Source: an uncultured Alphaproteobacteria bacterium | GTDB taxonomy: Bacteria; Pseudomonadota; Alphaproteobacteria; RF32; CAG-239 | DNA: 60,211 bases | Direction: 5' to 3' | Assembly: GCA_944390915.1 (NCBI GenBank) | Contig: CALXRS010000009.1 | Coordinates: 1 to 60,211 of the forward strand | In this document: piece after piece, positions 1-6,877 of the stretch | How the letters are laid out: each line of letters starts with the position of its first letter | How positions within the stretch are numbered: position 1 is the first letter of the stretch | The notes under the pieces: generated by a model | What the model saw: the letters and a program-made list of their open reading frames with translations, nothing else | The model's database searches: none | Told to the model about the DNA's origin: nothing | Made by a program: the position numbers and the translations under genes

Positions 1-32
1 CCAGCCGATTATAGGAATCCAACTTCGTTTAT

Positions 33-215
33 TTAGTCGAAACATAAATCTATTCCTTTCTGGATTGTTTCATCAGAGTAAGGTTGAATGCCGTTTTCCA
101 TACGGATAACTGCTTTAATAAACACCGTTAGAACACCTCGTTCTTCAATGTCTATCTTGGTATCAGGATAAACTTCAAGTTGCTTGGTTATCCGCCGGCT
201 TTTAAGAAGGTACAA
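33..215 (-). other. Fragment reading frame downstream of the recombinase
   Basis: A 60-codon frame follows the truncated recombinase and overlaps its end by 28 bases in another frame. Its tail (residues about 13-60) has an ordinary coding-like composition, but I recognise no domain and see no good ribosome binding site. It may be the remainder of the recombinase gene after a frameshift or deletion, or an unrelated scar. It ends at a TAA 33 bases into the window, so its neighbour on that side is not visible. Confidence 0.3.
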
Positions 216-826
216 ACATCGCGTTCAGATTTGCAAGCGATATATTTATTAAAAATCAGGCGGACAATCTCTGCCTCAGTTGGGTTAATTTCAAGATGTT
301 TGTTTATGAGCATATAACCAAAGGGAACTTTTCCCCCCATCCACATTCCTTTTTTACGAGAGGCAGCAACCTTATCGCGAATACGTTCGGCCCCAACTTC
401 TCTTTCAAACTGGGCAAAAGATAATAATACATTTAAGGTTAGTCGGCCCATAGAATCATAAGTATTAAAATTTTGCGTTACCGAAACAAAAGAGCATTTG
501 TGCTTGTCCAACACCTCAATCAACTTAGAAAAATCTGCCAATGAACGTGTGAGACGGTCTATTTTATAAACCACAATCATATCAATTTTACCGGCCTCGA
601 CATCATGAATTAACCTTTTTAGAGCCGGACGATTGATATTACCACCGCTAAAACCTCCGTCATCATAGCGTTCATCCAACAATACCCACCCCTGATGCTT
701 TTGGCTCAAAATATAGTTGGCTCCGGCCTCTCGTTGAGCCTCGAGGGTATTAAATTCCTTATCCAAGCCTTCGTCGGTTGATTTTCGGGTATAAATTGCA
801 CATCTGACTTTTTTCTGCTCTTCCAT
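188..826 (-). CDS. Truncated large serine recombinase (resolvase family)
   Basis: Residues 1-150 form a resolvase/invertase catalytic domain: the YTRKST motif carries the nucleophile Ser16, followed by DDGGFSGG and YKIDRLTRS. From about residue 165 the start of the 'Recombinase' domain is visible (VPFGY and the NPTEAEIVRLIF segment). Large serine recombinases of this family usually run to 450-550 residues with a zinc ribbon and coiled coil. This one stops at 212, so the DNA-binding C-terminal part is missing and the enzyme is probably inactive. The ATG overlaps the TAA of the DUF2924 gene by one base (TAATG), so translation is coupled. The pair is a common mobile-element module in alphaproteobacteria. 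Confidence 0.85.
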   Translation of the reverse strand: MEEQKKVRCAIYTRKSTDEGLDKEFNTLEAQREAGANYILSQKHQGWVLLDERYDDGGFSGGNINRPALKRLIHDVEAGKIDMIVVYKIDRLTRSLADFSKLIEVLDKHKCSFVSVTQNFNTYDSMGRLTLNVLLSFAQFEREVGAERIRDKVAASRKKGMWMGGKVPFGYMLINKHLEINPTEAEIVRLIFNKYIACKSERDVCTFLKAGG

Positions 827-1236
827 TATTTGCCTCGCAAATTAAATCCAAAGAATGCACTACCGGATATTTTCATACCGGTAATTTTCTTGGCCATGCC
901 GGACAAGCTCTTAAATCTTTGTCCGTCAAGTTCATAGCCGTTTTCAAGAACGCGGATGACATAATCGCGGCCTTTGTACTGTTTGATGATTTTGGTTCCT
1001 ATCGGTGCGATTGCGACCTTTTTGACATTTGGCGCTTTGGCTGAGATTTTGCTCAAGAAGGAACGACTGGCCGAAGATAAGCCGCCAAACTCCAATTCCT
1101 GCATCCGATAAGAAAGTTTGAGAATATAGGCCTCCTTGGTCTTTAAGGTTGGGTGTGCGTTAAAATAGCGTAAGAAAAGCTTCTTTAACTCGTTAATATT
1201 CATGGTGTTGAGCTTGGCTAAATCTTCCTCAATCAT
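826..1236 (-). CDS. DUF2924 family protein
   Basis: A 136-residue protein with the DUF2924 pattern: an N-terminal helical part with LKLSYRMQELEFGGL, then GTKIIKQYKGRDYVIRVLENG and the terminal block SLSGMAKKITGMKISGSAFF. The family is known from alphaproteobacterial prophages and recombinase-linked islands; its function is unknown, though a DNA-binding accessory role is often assumed. I chose the ATG at 1236 because GAAAGGAG lies seven bases upstream; a GTG 21 bases earlier is less likely. It overlaps the upstream small gene by eight bases and the downstream recombinase by one, so the three form one operon. Confidence 0.85.
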   Translation of the reverse strand: MIEEDLAKLNTMNINELKKLFLRYFNAHPTLKTKEAYILKLSYRMQELEFGGLSSASRSFLSKISAKAPNVKKVAIAPIGTKIIKQYKGRDYVIRVLENGYELDGQRFKSLSGMAKKITGMKISGSAFFGFNLRGK

Positions 1237-1381
1237 CGGAAACTCCTTTCGTTTCACAATGAATGCTTGGATTTTGCTTATTATCCAGTTCTTTCTGCAA
1301 TAAATTATCTACACTTTTGTGTTGCAAATAGGCCTTAAATTCAGGTTCAAACAGCATCATAAAATCTTCTAAATCGGTCAT
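1229..1381 (-). CDS. Small 50-residue protein heading the DUF2924-recombinase operon
   Basis: An open frame of 50 codons begins MTDLEDFMMLFEPEFKAYLQ and ends ETKGVSDD. It is preceded by a strong ribosome binding site (AAAGGAG, about eight bases from the ATG) and overlaps the DUF2924 start by eight bases, so it looks translated and coupled. It is acidic and helical, with no recognisable domain, signal peptide or membrane segment. Short conserved proteins just before DUF2924 fit phage-type modules, but I cannot name a family. Confidence 0.6.
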   Translation of the reverse strand: MTDLEDFMMLFEPEFKAYLQHKSVDNLLQKELDNKQNPSIHCETKGVSDD

Positions 1382-1711
1382 GTTGTTCTCCTTTTGCAGA
1401 AGAACAAGTCAAATTTAAGAAAAATCGTTCTCACTTTTTTATTTTTTTGTAAACCGAAGTTTGGGCGAGATAATCGGTAAGGTAATCAAGTTGCGAAACA
1501 GGACATGCAGAGAAATCAAGAAAACTTTTGTTTTACAATAAGCTGGCAAATGGTAACTAAAAATAGAGAGGTTTCCGGCAAAAGTATAGATTTGGGCATT
1601 TTTTCTGCCAAAAAACTGAAAAACACTTTCGATGATTTCCAACGCAGTTACCAGCGCACTTAACAAATCGGCGCGGAATAAAGGGCTTTGCGGAAAGGGT
1701 TTAAAACAAAA
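1382..1711. other. Non-coding stretch upstream of the recombinase operon
   Basis: About 330 bases. A 100-codon minus-strand frame runs through it, but it starts inside the downstream hairpin, lacks a ribosome binding site and looks like chance translation of AT-rich DNA. The segment next to 1381 should hold the promoter of the minus-strand operon. I see no RNA gene. Confidence 0.4.
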
Positions 1712-1737
1712 AAAGAGGAAGTATAAACTTCCTCTTT
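1712..1737 (-). terminator. Intrinsic terminator, probable original tRNA-Glu terminator
   Basis: Perfect 11-base stem (AAAGAGGAAGT / ACTTCCTCTTT) with loop ATAA, followed on the minus strand by a T-rich run. It lies just past the distal attachment-like site, where the native tRNA-Glu terminator would sit before the two units were inserted. Confidence 0.7.
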
Positions 1738-1743
1738 TCAAAT

Positions 1744-1773
1744 TGGTGATGCTTACCTCACGGTTTCCGAGCT
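1744..1773 (-). repeat. Distal left-arm site of unit A (tRNA 3'-end-like)
   Basis: Plus strand TGGTGATGCTTACCTCACGG and ten further bases; on the minus strand it ends TAAGCATCACCA. It matches the site at 3047-3076 at 26 of 30 positions, and its last seven bases (ATCACCA) equal the 3' end of tRNA-Glu. It overlaps the stop codon of the kinase-like gene. I read it as the left end of unit A joined to native chromosome. Confidence 0.6.
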
Positions 1774-2296
1774 AGATTTTGCCCTTAATATAACTAAAAA
1801 TTTTATCGTAATCCTTAAAACTTTTACATTGTAGTTTAGGTATTTTATTATTCTTTAGAAACTTGCCTATTTCAGTATTAATTTCTTGTCCCGTGATATC
1901 GTAATCTCTGATTTTCTTGAGAGTTATTTTACGATAGTGATATGCTTGAACTGGTAAATCTTTATCAATTACTTTTCCTATTAATTTTTTTGCTTTCAGA
2001 AAACGAACCGTAAATCTCCAAATTGCCACAAATCTATTGATACGCATATCAATAATTAAGTCAGGTTTCATTTTTTCATATAAATATTTTTGACACCCTT
2101 CCGCAACCCAATCATCATGACTTTGTAAAAAATCACTCAATTTTGTTAACTGTTCTTCTAATGTAAAATAACTTCCGTCTTCCGGTCTTCGACATATCTC
2201 GTCTAAATTTAATCTAGGTAGATTAAATTTTTTATTTATTGCATAGGCCAATGAAGATTTTCCGGCACCTAAAGGGCCAATTATTAGTATTTTCAT
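1772..2296 (-). CDS. P-loop kinase-like NTPase (FlaR/adenylate kinase-like)
   Basis: A 174-residue protein with a Walker A loop GPLGAGKSS at residues 7-15 and LPRLNLDEICRRPE after the first strand, as in the small nucleotide-kinase-like 'DNA topology modulation protein FlaR' group. WVAEGC and LIIDMRINRF fit the parallel strands of the fold. The substrate is unknown. Its ATG overlaps the stop of the upstream hydrolase by four bases, so the two are co-translated. The stop codon lies inside the left-arm repeat, showing how tightly the unit is packed. The gene is AT-rich compared with the chromosome beyond 4300. Confidence 0.7.
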   Translation of the reverse strand: MKILIIGPLGAGKSSLAYAINKKFNLPRLNLDEICRRPEDGSYFTLEEQLTKLSDFLQSHDDWVAEGCQKYLYEKMKPDLIIDMRINRFVAIWRFTVRFLKAKKLIGKVIDKDLPVQAYHYRKITLKKIRDYDITGQEINTEIGKFLKNNKIPKLQCKSFKDYDKIFSYIKGKI

Positions 2297-2868
2297 TGTT
2301 CGACCTCAAAACACATTTTTATTGCCGATAATAATTCCTTTGCAAATTCATTGTGTGTGCTGGTGGGCAAAATTTGATAATGCAAATTCGCATTAATTTG
2401 TTGCAACAACTTATAAGAGGCTTTTCTGTTTTCATCAATATAGCCATCTTGTCCGGCTTCAAACCAATAAATCGGGGTTTTAGAATTATTTTCATAAGCG
2501 ATATTGTATGGTATATCCGCACTTATTGCAATCACTGCACCTAAACTCATTTCCAAACCAATATGAGCTGCCATTCCGCCACCTTGTAAATGGCCAATCA
2601 AAATAACCTCATTCAAATCAATATCTAATTCTTGAAGTTTGCTTTTGATATATTCTACTGAGGCGGAATATTCGCGACAAATCGCATCTCGTCGCCCGTT
2701 TTGCTCAATTTTATTAAACCAAACAAATTTGTCTTGTTTGGTTGGATGCAAAAATGGGGCATTAAAAGTAATTAATTCCGCACTAAAATATTGTGCAATC
2801 TCGCTCATCAAATCATGATAAGTGCAACACTCAGCTCCCGCACCGTGTAAAAAAACTAATTTTTTCAT
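2293..2868 (-). CDS. Alpha/beta-hydrolase-like protein lacking the nucleophile Ser
   Basis: A 191-residue protein with the small alpha/beta-hydrolase layout: VFLHGAGAE oxyanion loop at residues 5-13, nucleophile elbow IGHLQGGG at 91-98, a GQD acid (Asp141) and a THN histidine (His172). The elbow should read GHSQGG, but position 94 is Leu (TTA, bases 2587-2589), one transition from TCA. The acid and base are kept, so the change is either recent inactivation or a non-catalytic role. No signal peptide is seen, so it is probably cytoplasmic. The ribosome binding site is weak. It is first in a two-gene operon with the kinase-like gene. Confidence 0.75.
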   Translation of the reverse strand: MKKLVFLHGAGAECCTYHDLMSEIAQYFSAELITFNAPFLHPTKQDKFVWFNKIEQNGRRDAICREYSASVEYIKSKLQELDIDLNEVILIGHLQGGGMAAHIGLEMSLGAVIAISADIPYNIAYENNSKTPIYWFEAGQDGYIDENRKASYKLLQQINANLHYQILPTSTHNEFAKELLSAIKMCFEVEQ

Positions 2869-2936
2869 AAATTATCCAATTAAGCTAACCCAACATTATT
2901 TATTATAACTTCCAAATAATAAAAAACAATGAAATA

Positions 2937-3053
2937 AGTTCGGAAAATTCTCCCAAAACTTAAATTTCAAATTTACAACACTCGAACTCAGTTAAGTGAT
3001 TGAATTATAAAAGAAAAACGGCAGTTTTTGTACCTGCCGTTTGAAATGGTGAT
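2937..3053. repeat. 117-bp direct repeat, copy 1 (right arm of unit A)
   Basis: Identical base for base to 3891-4007 (offset 954). It contains the heptamer ATCACCA (minus strand), a terminator hairpin and the 3' end of a short coding-like frame. Confidence 0.9.
3016..3042 (-). terminator. Terminator hairpin in repeat copy 1
   Basis: Stem AAACGGCAG / CTGCCGTTT with a nine-base loop, followed on the minus strand by TTCTTTT. It is the duplicate of the functional tRNA-Glu terminator at 3970-3996. Confidence 0.7.
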
Positions 3054-3076
3054 GCTTAACTCACAATTTACGAGCT
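3047..3076 (-). repeat. Left-arm site of unit B, joined to the unit A right arm
   Basis: Plus strand TGGTGATGCTTAACTCACAA and ten more bases. It is 26/30 identical to 1744-1773. The first seven bases are also the end of repeat copy 1, which places the junction of the two units here. Confidence 0.6.
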
Positions 3077-3174
3077 GAAATATGTTGACTTTTTATATTT
3101 TTTTATGTTAAAGATAACTTACAAAACATATTATTAACTAAACCCCATCGAAAAGGCGATGGTTATATTTACGT

Positions 3175-3759
3175 ATGAATATAGAAGAAAAAATTGAACA
3201 ATGGGAATATGAGCATTTTACGTCATTGCGTGAGCTCAATCCGGTTACGAAGAAAAATTATCTGGCAATTGTCAGAATGTTGCTTGAAAAAGAGCAAATG
3301 TCCAAAGAGAGACTTATTCAACTGGCGCATCGTATTAAACCTTTGATGTATCCAAAAGACAAAAGTACGCTGCCATATAAGTTATACTGGACTAAGCCGG
3401 TGCCTCTTACTCAAAGTTTTTATTTTAATTTTAATGATGCCTCTGTAGTTCAAAACAAAGAAGGTGAAATATTAGAGGTTAATGATTTGGTAAAAATCTG
3501 CGAGTTCACATGTTATCATCGTTATGGTGGATATTATGGGTGCTTGCGCCCTGGTATGGATGAGATTATACAGCAATTCCCTGCGCATCTATTAACAGAT
3601 GAAAAAGCGGAATATGCCGTTGAAGTGATTTTCCCGTCTCTGAATTTGCATGATATCTATGATTCTGTTATAGATAGGCATGTATCAACAGTGAGAGTGT
3701 ATCAGCTAAAAAACGGCTTACCTCTGGAACTTCACAATCAAGAAGTCATTTATGATTAG
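3175..3759 (+). CDS. Unrecognised 194-residue protein carried by unit B
   Basis: A full-length frame with natural composition that starts MNIEEKIEQWEYEHF and ends HNQEVIYD. Residues 1-55 are helical and charged (a LNPVTKKNYLAIVRMLL segment). The middle is rich in aromatic residues (YKLYWTKP, SFYFNFND). The region around 110-125 has CEFTCYHRYGGYYGCLRPG with three cysteines. There is no signal peptide or transmembrane segment. The start has only a distant purine run, so the exact initiation codon is less certain. A strong terminator follows eight bases after the stop. As the only cargo of a small tRNA-linked unit, it may be a defence or fitness gene; I cannot assign a function. Confidence 0.7.
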   Translation: MNIEEKIEQWEYEHFTSLRELNPVTKKNYLAIVRMLLEKEQMSKERLIQLAHRIKPLMYPKDKSTLPYKLYWTKPVPLTQSFYFNFNDASVVQNKEGEILEVNDLVKICEFTCYHRYGGYYGCLRPGMDEIIQQFPAHLLTDEKAEYAVEVIFPSLNLHDIYDSVIDRHVSTVRVYQLKNGLPLELHNQEVIYD

Positions 3760-3949
3760 TAACTTTAGTTCTTCAGTTAGGAAACCAACTGAAGAACTTT
3801 TTTTATTAAATTCTTTCGCAAAAAATTATCCTGATTCAACAACCTCAAAATTAAATAATATATTGAAAAATAAAGGATTATCGTCAAACGAGTTCGGAAA
3901 ATTCTCCCAAAACTTAAATTTCAAATTTACAACACTCGAACTCAGTTAA
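3752..3949 (+). other. Fragment reading frame crossing into repeat copy 2
   Basis: A 65-codon frame overlaps the end of the previous gene, runs through its terminator and ends inside the direct repeat. Residues about 18-65 (NSFAKNYPDSTTSKLNNILK onward) look coding-like, and the last 18 residues are also encoded by repeat copy 1. It may be the 3' remnant of an older unit gene. Independent expression is unlikely because the frame spans the terminator. Confidence 0.3.
3767..3805 (+). terminator. Strong intrinsic terminator of the unit B gene
   Basis: Perfect 12-base stem AGTTCTTCAGTT / AACTGAAGAACT with an eight-base loop, then seven T. Confidence 0.85.
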
Positions 3950-4007
3950 GTGATTGAATTATAAAAGAAAAACGGCAGTTTTTGTACCTGCCGTTTGAAA
4001 TGGTGAT
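3891..4007. repeat. 117-bp direct repeat, copy 2 (right arm of unit B at tRNA-Glu)
   Basis: Identical to 2937-3053. Its last seven bases (4001-4007) are the 3' end of the tRNA-Glu gene including the encoded CCA. Confidence 0.9.
3970..3996 (-). terminator. tRNA-Glu terminator supplied by the repeat
   Basis: AAACGGCAG / CTGCCGTTT hairpin five bases past the tRNA CCA end, followed on the minus strand by TTCTTTT. Confidence 0.8.
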
Positions 4008-4076
4008 CCCAACGAGATTCGAACTCGTGTTACCGCCGTGAGAGGGCGATGTCCTAGGCCACTAGACGATGGGACC
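4001..4076 (-). tRNA. tRNA-Glu (anticodon CTC), CCA encoded
   Basis: The minus strand reads GGTCCCATCGTCTAGTGGCC and onward to TTGGGATCACCA. A seven-pair acceptor stem (one G-U), a D-arm, the anticodon loop CTCTCAC (anticodon CTC), the T-arm ACGAG-TTCGAAT-CTCGT and a 3' CCA are all visible, and the body resembles bacterial tRNA-Glu. It is the apparent integration target of the two small units. Confidence 0.95.
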
Positions 4077-4092
4077 GTTGTTTGGTATTCAG

Positions 4093-4121
4093 TTTGTAAT
4101 CTAATTTTTTATTTCTGGCAA
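4093..4121 (-). promoter_or_regulatory. Candidate sigma-70 promoter of tRNA-Glu
   Basis: On the minus strand, TTGCCA (4121-4116), a 17-base spacer and TACAAA (4098-4093), ending 16 bases before the tRNA 5' end. From here to 4366 I see no further gene; the short frames there are shadows of the tRNA or low-complexity sequence. Confidence 0.45.
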
Positions 4122-4366
4122 GCTTTTTTTCTCATATTTTTGTATTTATCCGGTTTGAAGGCATGTGCAGAGTATTTTCTTATTTCAATTTGCGAAACAG
4201 TTAAAAATCATTATTCTCCCAAACTGCATGCCGTTTGTTTTTTGAACGGTCTATTCACGGAATGTATCTCTCAACCGTCCGACTGTTTTTATTAATGAAT
4301 TGTTTTGCGGCTGCCGAATTATATTTTTTCTTTCAGGTTCGTAATGTTTTTTGCTCTCGCTTTCGA

Positions 4367-4726
4367 CTACGGATGCCGGGCGGCCAGAGCCTGTTCCCAG
4401 GTGCCGAGCCCGATTAAGCTCCAGTCTACCGGAATGCGATCGACAATCTTGATATCCGCAAAATAGCTGTCTTTGATGTTGTCGCCGACCAGCGTTTCCA
4501 CCATCACCACTTCTTTGGCTTTTTTCAGTTTTTCGCGGATATCCGGATGGATATAATCCAAAATGATTTTTTGTTCGCGGTTGCGCAGAAAAACGGCATG
4601 ATCCTGCCCGTCATAGATTATCTGCGGGGCGGCGGGATTGTCCTTTTTGGCGCTGAGAAAGATATAAAGCTCTCCGTTGTCGCCTTCGGCCACCACAAAC
4701 TTTTTTTCCGTAACGTAGTCGCTCAA
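4367..4726 (-). CDS. Conserved-looking hypothetical protein, 119 residues, TTG start
   Basis: An acidic soluble protein beginning MSDYVTEKKFVVAEGDNGEL with alternating short strands and helices; no known domain. The start is TTG, supported by GGAGG seven bases upstream. It follows the stop of the next upstream gene by 15 bases, so the two form an operon. There are no membrane segments or catalytic motifs. Its function is unknown. Confidence 0.7.
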   Translation of the reverse strand: MSDYVTEKKFVVAEGDNGELYIFLSAKKDNPAAPQIIYDGQDHAVFLRNREQKIILDYIHPDIREKLKKAKEVVMVETLVGDNIKDSYFADIKIVDRIPVDWSLIGLGTWEQALAARHP

Positions 4727-4741
4727 TGGTTTGCCTCCGGA

Positions 4742-5263
4742 TTATCTGCTTTGTCCGCGGGCTTCGGCAAAAACTTTCGGCATCAATTTGCTCATTTTGG
4801 ACTTTACGCCTTCTTTTAGCTGATAGACGGGCACAGATTCAATTACTTTGCCGTTATTGTCGTAGCGGTTGACCACGGTACCGATATATTTGCCTTCGTC
4901 ATCATAAAGTTTGTTGCCGTTTTCGACCTGCGACACCAGAAAATGCGTGGCGGTCATAATCATGGAATTCAGTTCCGTCCGTTCGCTATCGGCGGGTTTG
5001 CCGTCAAAATGCCGCTCGCCGATCATGCCGAACCCCGTTCCCATGGCGGCAATGGCCTTTACGCCGCCGGCCAACACCTGTCCGGATGTTTGAGATTGTT
5101 CCATAATCCCCATCCCCTGCAGGGTTTTATATGCCATGAACGCTGCCACGACATGTTTGACTTTTATCCCTTTTAAGATTTTTTTGTTGAGGACATGCTT
5201 GTCCAGTTTGTCAAGAAAATCCTGCATTTTCTTAATGACGGTTCTGCTTTCGCCTGCTTCCAT
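4742..5263 (-). CDS. Hypothetical protein, 173 residues
   Basis: Starts MEAGESRTVIKKMQDFLDKL after a clear AAGGAG. The N-terminal third is helical and basic. A Gly/Ala/Met-rich segment (residues about 60-85, GGVKAIAAMGTGFGMIG) could be a weak membrane-associated or packing helix. The C-terminal part (YDDEGKYIGTVVNRYDNNGK) looks like beta hairpins. I recognise no family. It is the first gene of a two-gene minus-strand operon with the 119-residue protein. Confidence 0.7.
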   Translation of the reverse strand: MEAGESRTVIKKMQDFLDKLDKHVLNKKILKGIKVKHVVAAFMAYKTLQGMGIMEQSQTSGQVLAGGVKAIAAMGTGFGMIGERHFDGKPADSERTELNSMIMTATHFLVSQVENGNKLYDDEGKYIGTVVNRYDNNGKVIESVPVYQLKEGVKSKMSKLMPKVFAEARGQSR

Positions 5264-5339
5264 TTTGCGGCTCTCCTTACATAATTATGCTTCTCTTGAT
5301 TACATAGCATATTAGACAAAAAAAGTCAATAAATATCCG

Positions 5340-5909
5340 TTACCAGTTTATCAGATGTTGCAGCCAGGCATCGACAAAAGCGGCGCGCCGGTTTTGGTAA
5401 TCAAGATAATAGGCATGTTCCCAAACGTCTATTGTCAACAGCGGCTTCATCCCATGGGCAATCGGGGTATCGGCATTGGCGGTTTTGACAATTTTGAGGC
5501 GTCCCGCGTCCTCGACCAGCCAAGCCCAGCCGCTGCCGAATTGCGAAACGGCCGCCGCCTTGAACTCTTCTTTGAATTTTTCCACCGAACCGAAATCCTT
5601 TTCCAGCCGCGCTTTCAGTTCCGCCTTAGGTTCGCCGCCGCCGTTCGGGCGCATCGACCGCCAGAAAAAGGAATGATTATAGACCTGCGCGGCGTTGTTG
5701 AAAATTGCCGCCGTTTCCGGTTTACCGGCCGAAGCGCGGATAATTTCTTCCAAATCCATGCTTTCAAAGGGCGTGCCTTTTATCAGCGCGTTCAGATTAT
5801 CCGCATAAGTCTGGTGATGGCGGCCGTAATGAAACTCCATCGTCCGGGCGGAAATATGGGGCTCCAGCGCCTCCGGCGCGTAAGGCAGCGGTTGCAGCTC
5901 AAAAGACAT
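5340..5909 (-). CDS. sodB: Superoxide dismutase, Fe type
   Basis: Dismutates superoxide in the cytoplasm. The 189-residue protein aligns along its length with SodB: metal ligands are His27 (MEFHYGRHH), the His in YNHSFFW, and Asp/His in [19 protein letters not shown] with Gln in the second sphere points to iron rather than manganese. I chose the start at 5909 because AAAGGAG lies nine bases upstream and [10 protein letters not shown] matches the family; the 28 codons upstream are not protein-like. It is a few residues shorter at the C terminus than E. coli SodB (ends LQHLINW). It stands alone, divergent from ctrA. Confidence 0.95.
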   Translation of the reverse strand: MSFELQPLPYAPEALEPHISARTMEFHYGRHHQTYADNLNALIKGTPFESMDLEEIIRASAGKPETAAIFNNAAQVYNHSFFWRSMRPNGGGEPKAELKARLEKDFGSVEKFKEEFKAAAVSQFGSGWAWLVEDAGRLKIVKTANADTPIAHGMKPLLTIDVWEHAYYLDYQNRRAAFVDAWLQHLINW

Positions 5910-6019
5910 TTTTCTCTCCTTTGTAAAAAAATTAAGACTTCTCTGTTGATATATAAGCATATCCGCCGACATTTCATCAAGACAAATTTGCAAAAAAGCG
6001 CGGTAAAAAAATTTTTCTG

Positions 6020-6033
6020 TTAATAAATGTTAA
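6020..6033 (+). promoter_or_regulatory. Possible CtrA-type TTAA repeat upstream of ctrA
   Basis: TTAATAAATGTTAA: two TTAA half-sites separated by six bases, about 90 bases before the ctrA start. The usual CtrA site is TTAA-N7-TTAA, so the spacing is one short and the site is tentative. The surrounding DNA is AT-rich, so chance is possible. Confidence 0.25.
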
Positions 6034-6119
6034 TTTTTGCGAAAAAAAGGTTAAACATTTTTTATTTTGTCATATATGATAACGGATATTGATATTTTGC
6101 TCTTTAAGGAGATCTGATT

Positions 6120-6806
6120 ATGCGTGTGTTACTGGTGGAAGACGATTATGCTGTTTCTCAGACCATAGAAACCATGTTAAAAAAAGAAGGGATGATAGTA
6201 GATACCACGGATTTGGGCGAAGACGGGCTGGAAATCGGCAAACTTTACGATTATGACATCATCATTTTGGATCTGATGCTGCCCGATATGAACGGTTACG
6301 AAGTCTTAAAACGCCTGCGCTCGGCCAAGGTGGAAACGCCGGTGCTGATTTTGTCGGGCTTAACCGAGGCGGAAAAGAAGGTTAAAGGGCTCGGCTACGG
6401 TGCCGACGATTATCTGACCAAGCCGTTTGACCGCGCCGAACTGCTGGCGCGTATCCAGGCCGTGGTGCGCCGTTCCAAAGGACACGCCAATTCCGTTATC
6501 CGCACCGGCGACGTGGAAGTCAACCTCGATACGCAAACCGTCAGCGTCAACGGCGAACCGCTGCACCTGACGGGCAAGGAATATGGCATTATGGAGCTGC
6601 TTTCCCTGCGCAAGGGCTCCACGCTCAACAAAGACCAGTTTCTAAACCATCTGTACGGCGGTATTGACGAGCCGGAATTAAAAATTATCGACGTCTTTAT
6701 CTGCAAACTGCGCAAAAAGCTGGAAAAGGCTTCGGGCGGCAAAAACTATATCGAAACCGTGTGGGGGCGCGGCTACGTTTTGCGCGACCCGGACGAAAAA
6801 AATTAG
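6120..6806 (+). CDS. ctrA: CtrA cell-cycle response regulator
   Basis: An OmpR-type regulator, 228 residues. The receiver has the acidic pair Glu7/Asp8-Asp9 and phospho-acceptor Asp51 ([10 protein letters not shown]), and the winged-helix DNA-binding domain begins at about 125. The sequence is characteristic of Ctr[32 protein letters not shown] and [12 protein letters not shown] followed by [19 protein letters not shown]. In alphaproteobacteria CtrA controls division, motility and envelope genes through phosphorelay. AAGGAGATCTGATT precedes the ATG. A bidirectional hairpin terminator follows. Confidence 0.95.
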   Translation: MRVLLVEDDYAVSQTIETMLKKEGMIVDTTDLGEDGLEIGKLYDYDIIILDLMLPDMNGYEVLKRLRSAKVETPVLILSGLTEAEKKVKGLGYGADDYLTKPFDRAELLARIQAVVRRSKGHANSVIRTGDVEVNLDTQTVSVNGEPLHLTGKEYGIMELLSLRKGSTLNKDQFLNHLYGGIDEPELKIIDVFICKLRKKLEKASGGKNYIETVWGRGYVLRDPDEKN

Positions 6807-6822
6807 CGTCGACAGAAGATGG

Positions 6823-6860
6823 AAACTCAAAATCCCGCCAAATAGCGGGATTTTGAGTTT
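6823..6860. terminator. Bidirectional terminator between ctrA and yqgE
   Basis: Perfect 16-base stem AAACTCAAAATCCCGC / GCGGGATTTTGAGTTT with loop CAAATA and T-rich flanks on both strands, between convergent genes. Confidence 0.9.
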
Positions 6861-6877
6861 TTACGAGCGGCCAAGCT

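Larger units (their letters stand above)
1751..3053. mobile_element. Integrase-free tRNA-associated unit A (inferred)
   Basis: The segment lies between the ATCACCA heptamer at 1744-1750 and the one at 3047-3053. Its right arm (2937-3053) is identical to that of unit B. Its left arm (1744-1773) is 26/30 identical to unit B's. It carries two minus-strand genes and no integrase, so mobility would need an enzyme supplied in trans. Boundaries are read from the repeats; movement itself is inferred. Confidence 0.55.
3054..4007. mobile_element. Integrase-free tRNA-associated unit B (inferred)
   Basis: A 954-base unit bounded by ATCACCA at 3047-3053 and by the tRNA-Glu 3' end at 4001-4007. It holds one intact gene with its own terminator and a fragment reading frame. 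It shares both end sequences with unit A. It sits next to the tRNA, so it was probably inserted last. Confidence 0.55.

Noticed and set aside
1439..1741. 100-codon minus-strand frame next to the unit A end
   Set aside because: It begins inside the terminator hairpin, has no ribosome binding site, and its Phe/Leu-rich product looks like chance translation of AT-rich DNA.
3047..3076. A second, degenerate tRNA gene at the left-arm site
   Set aside because: Only the terminal seven bases match tRNA-Glu; no T-arm or acceptor stem can be drawn from the remaining sequence.
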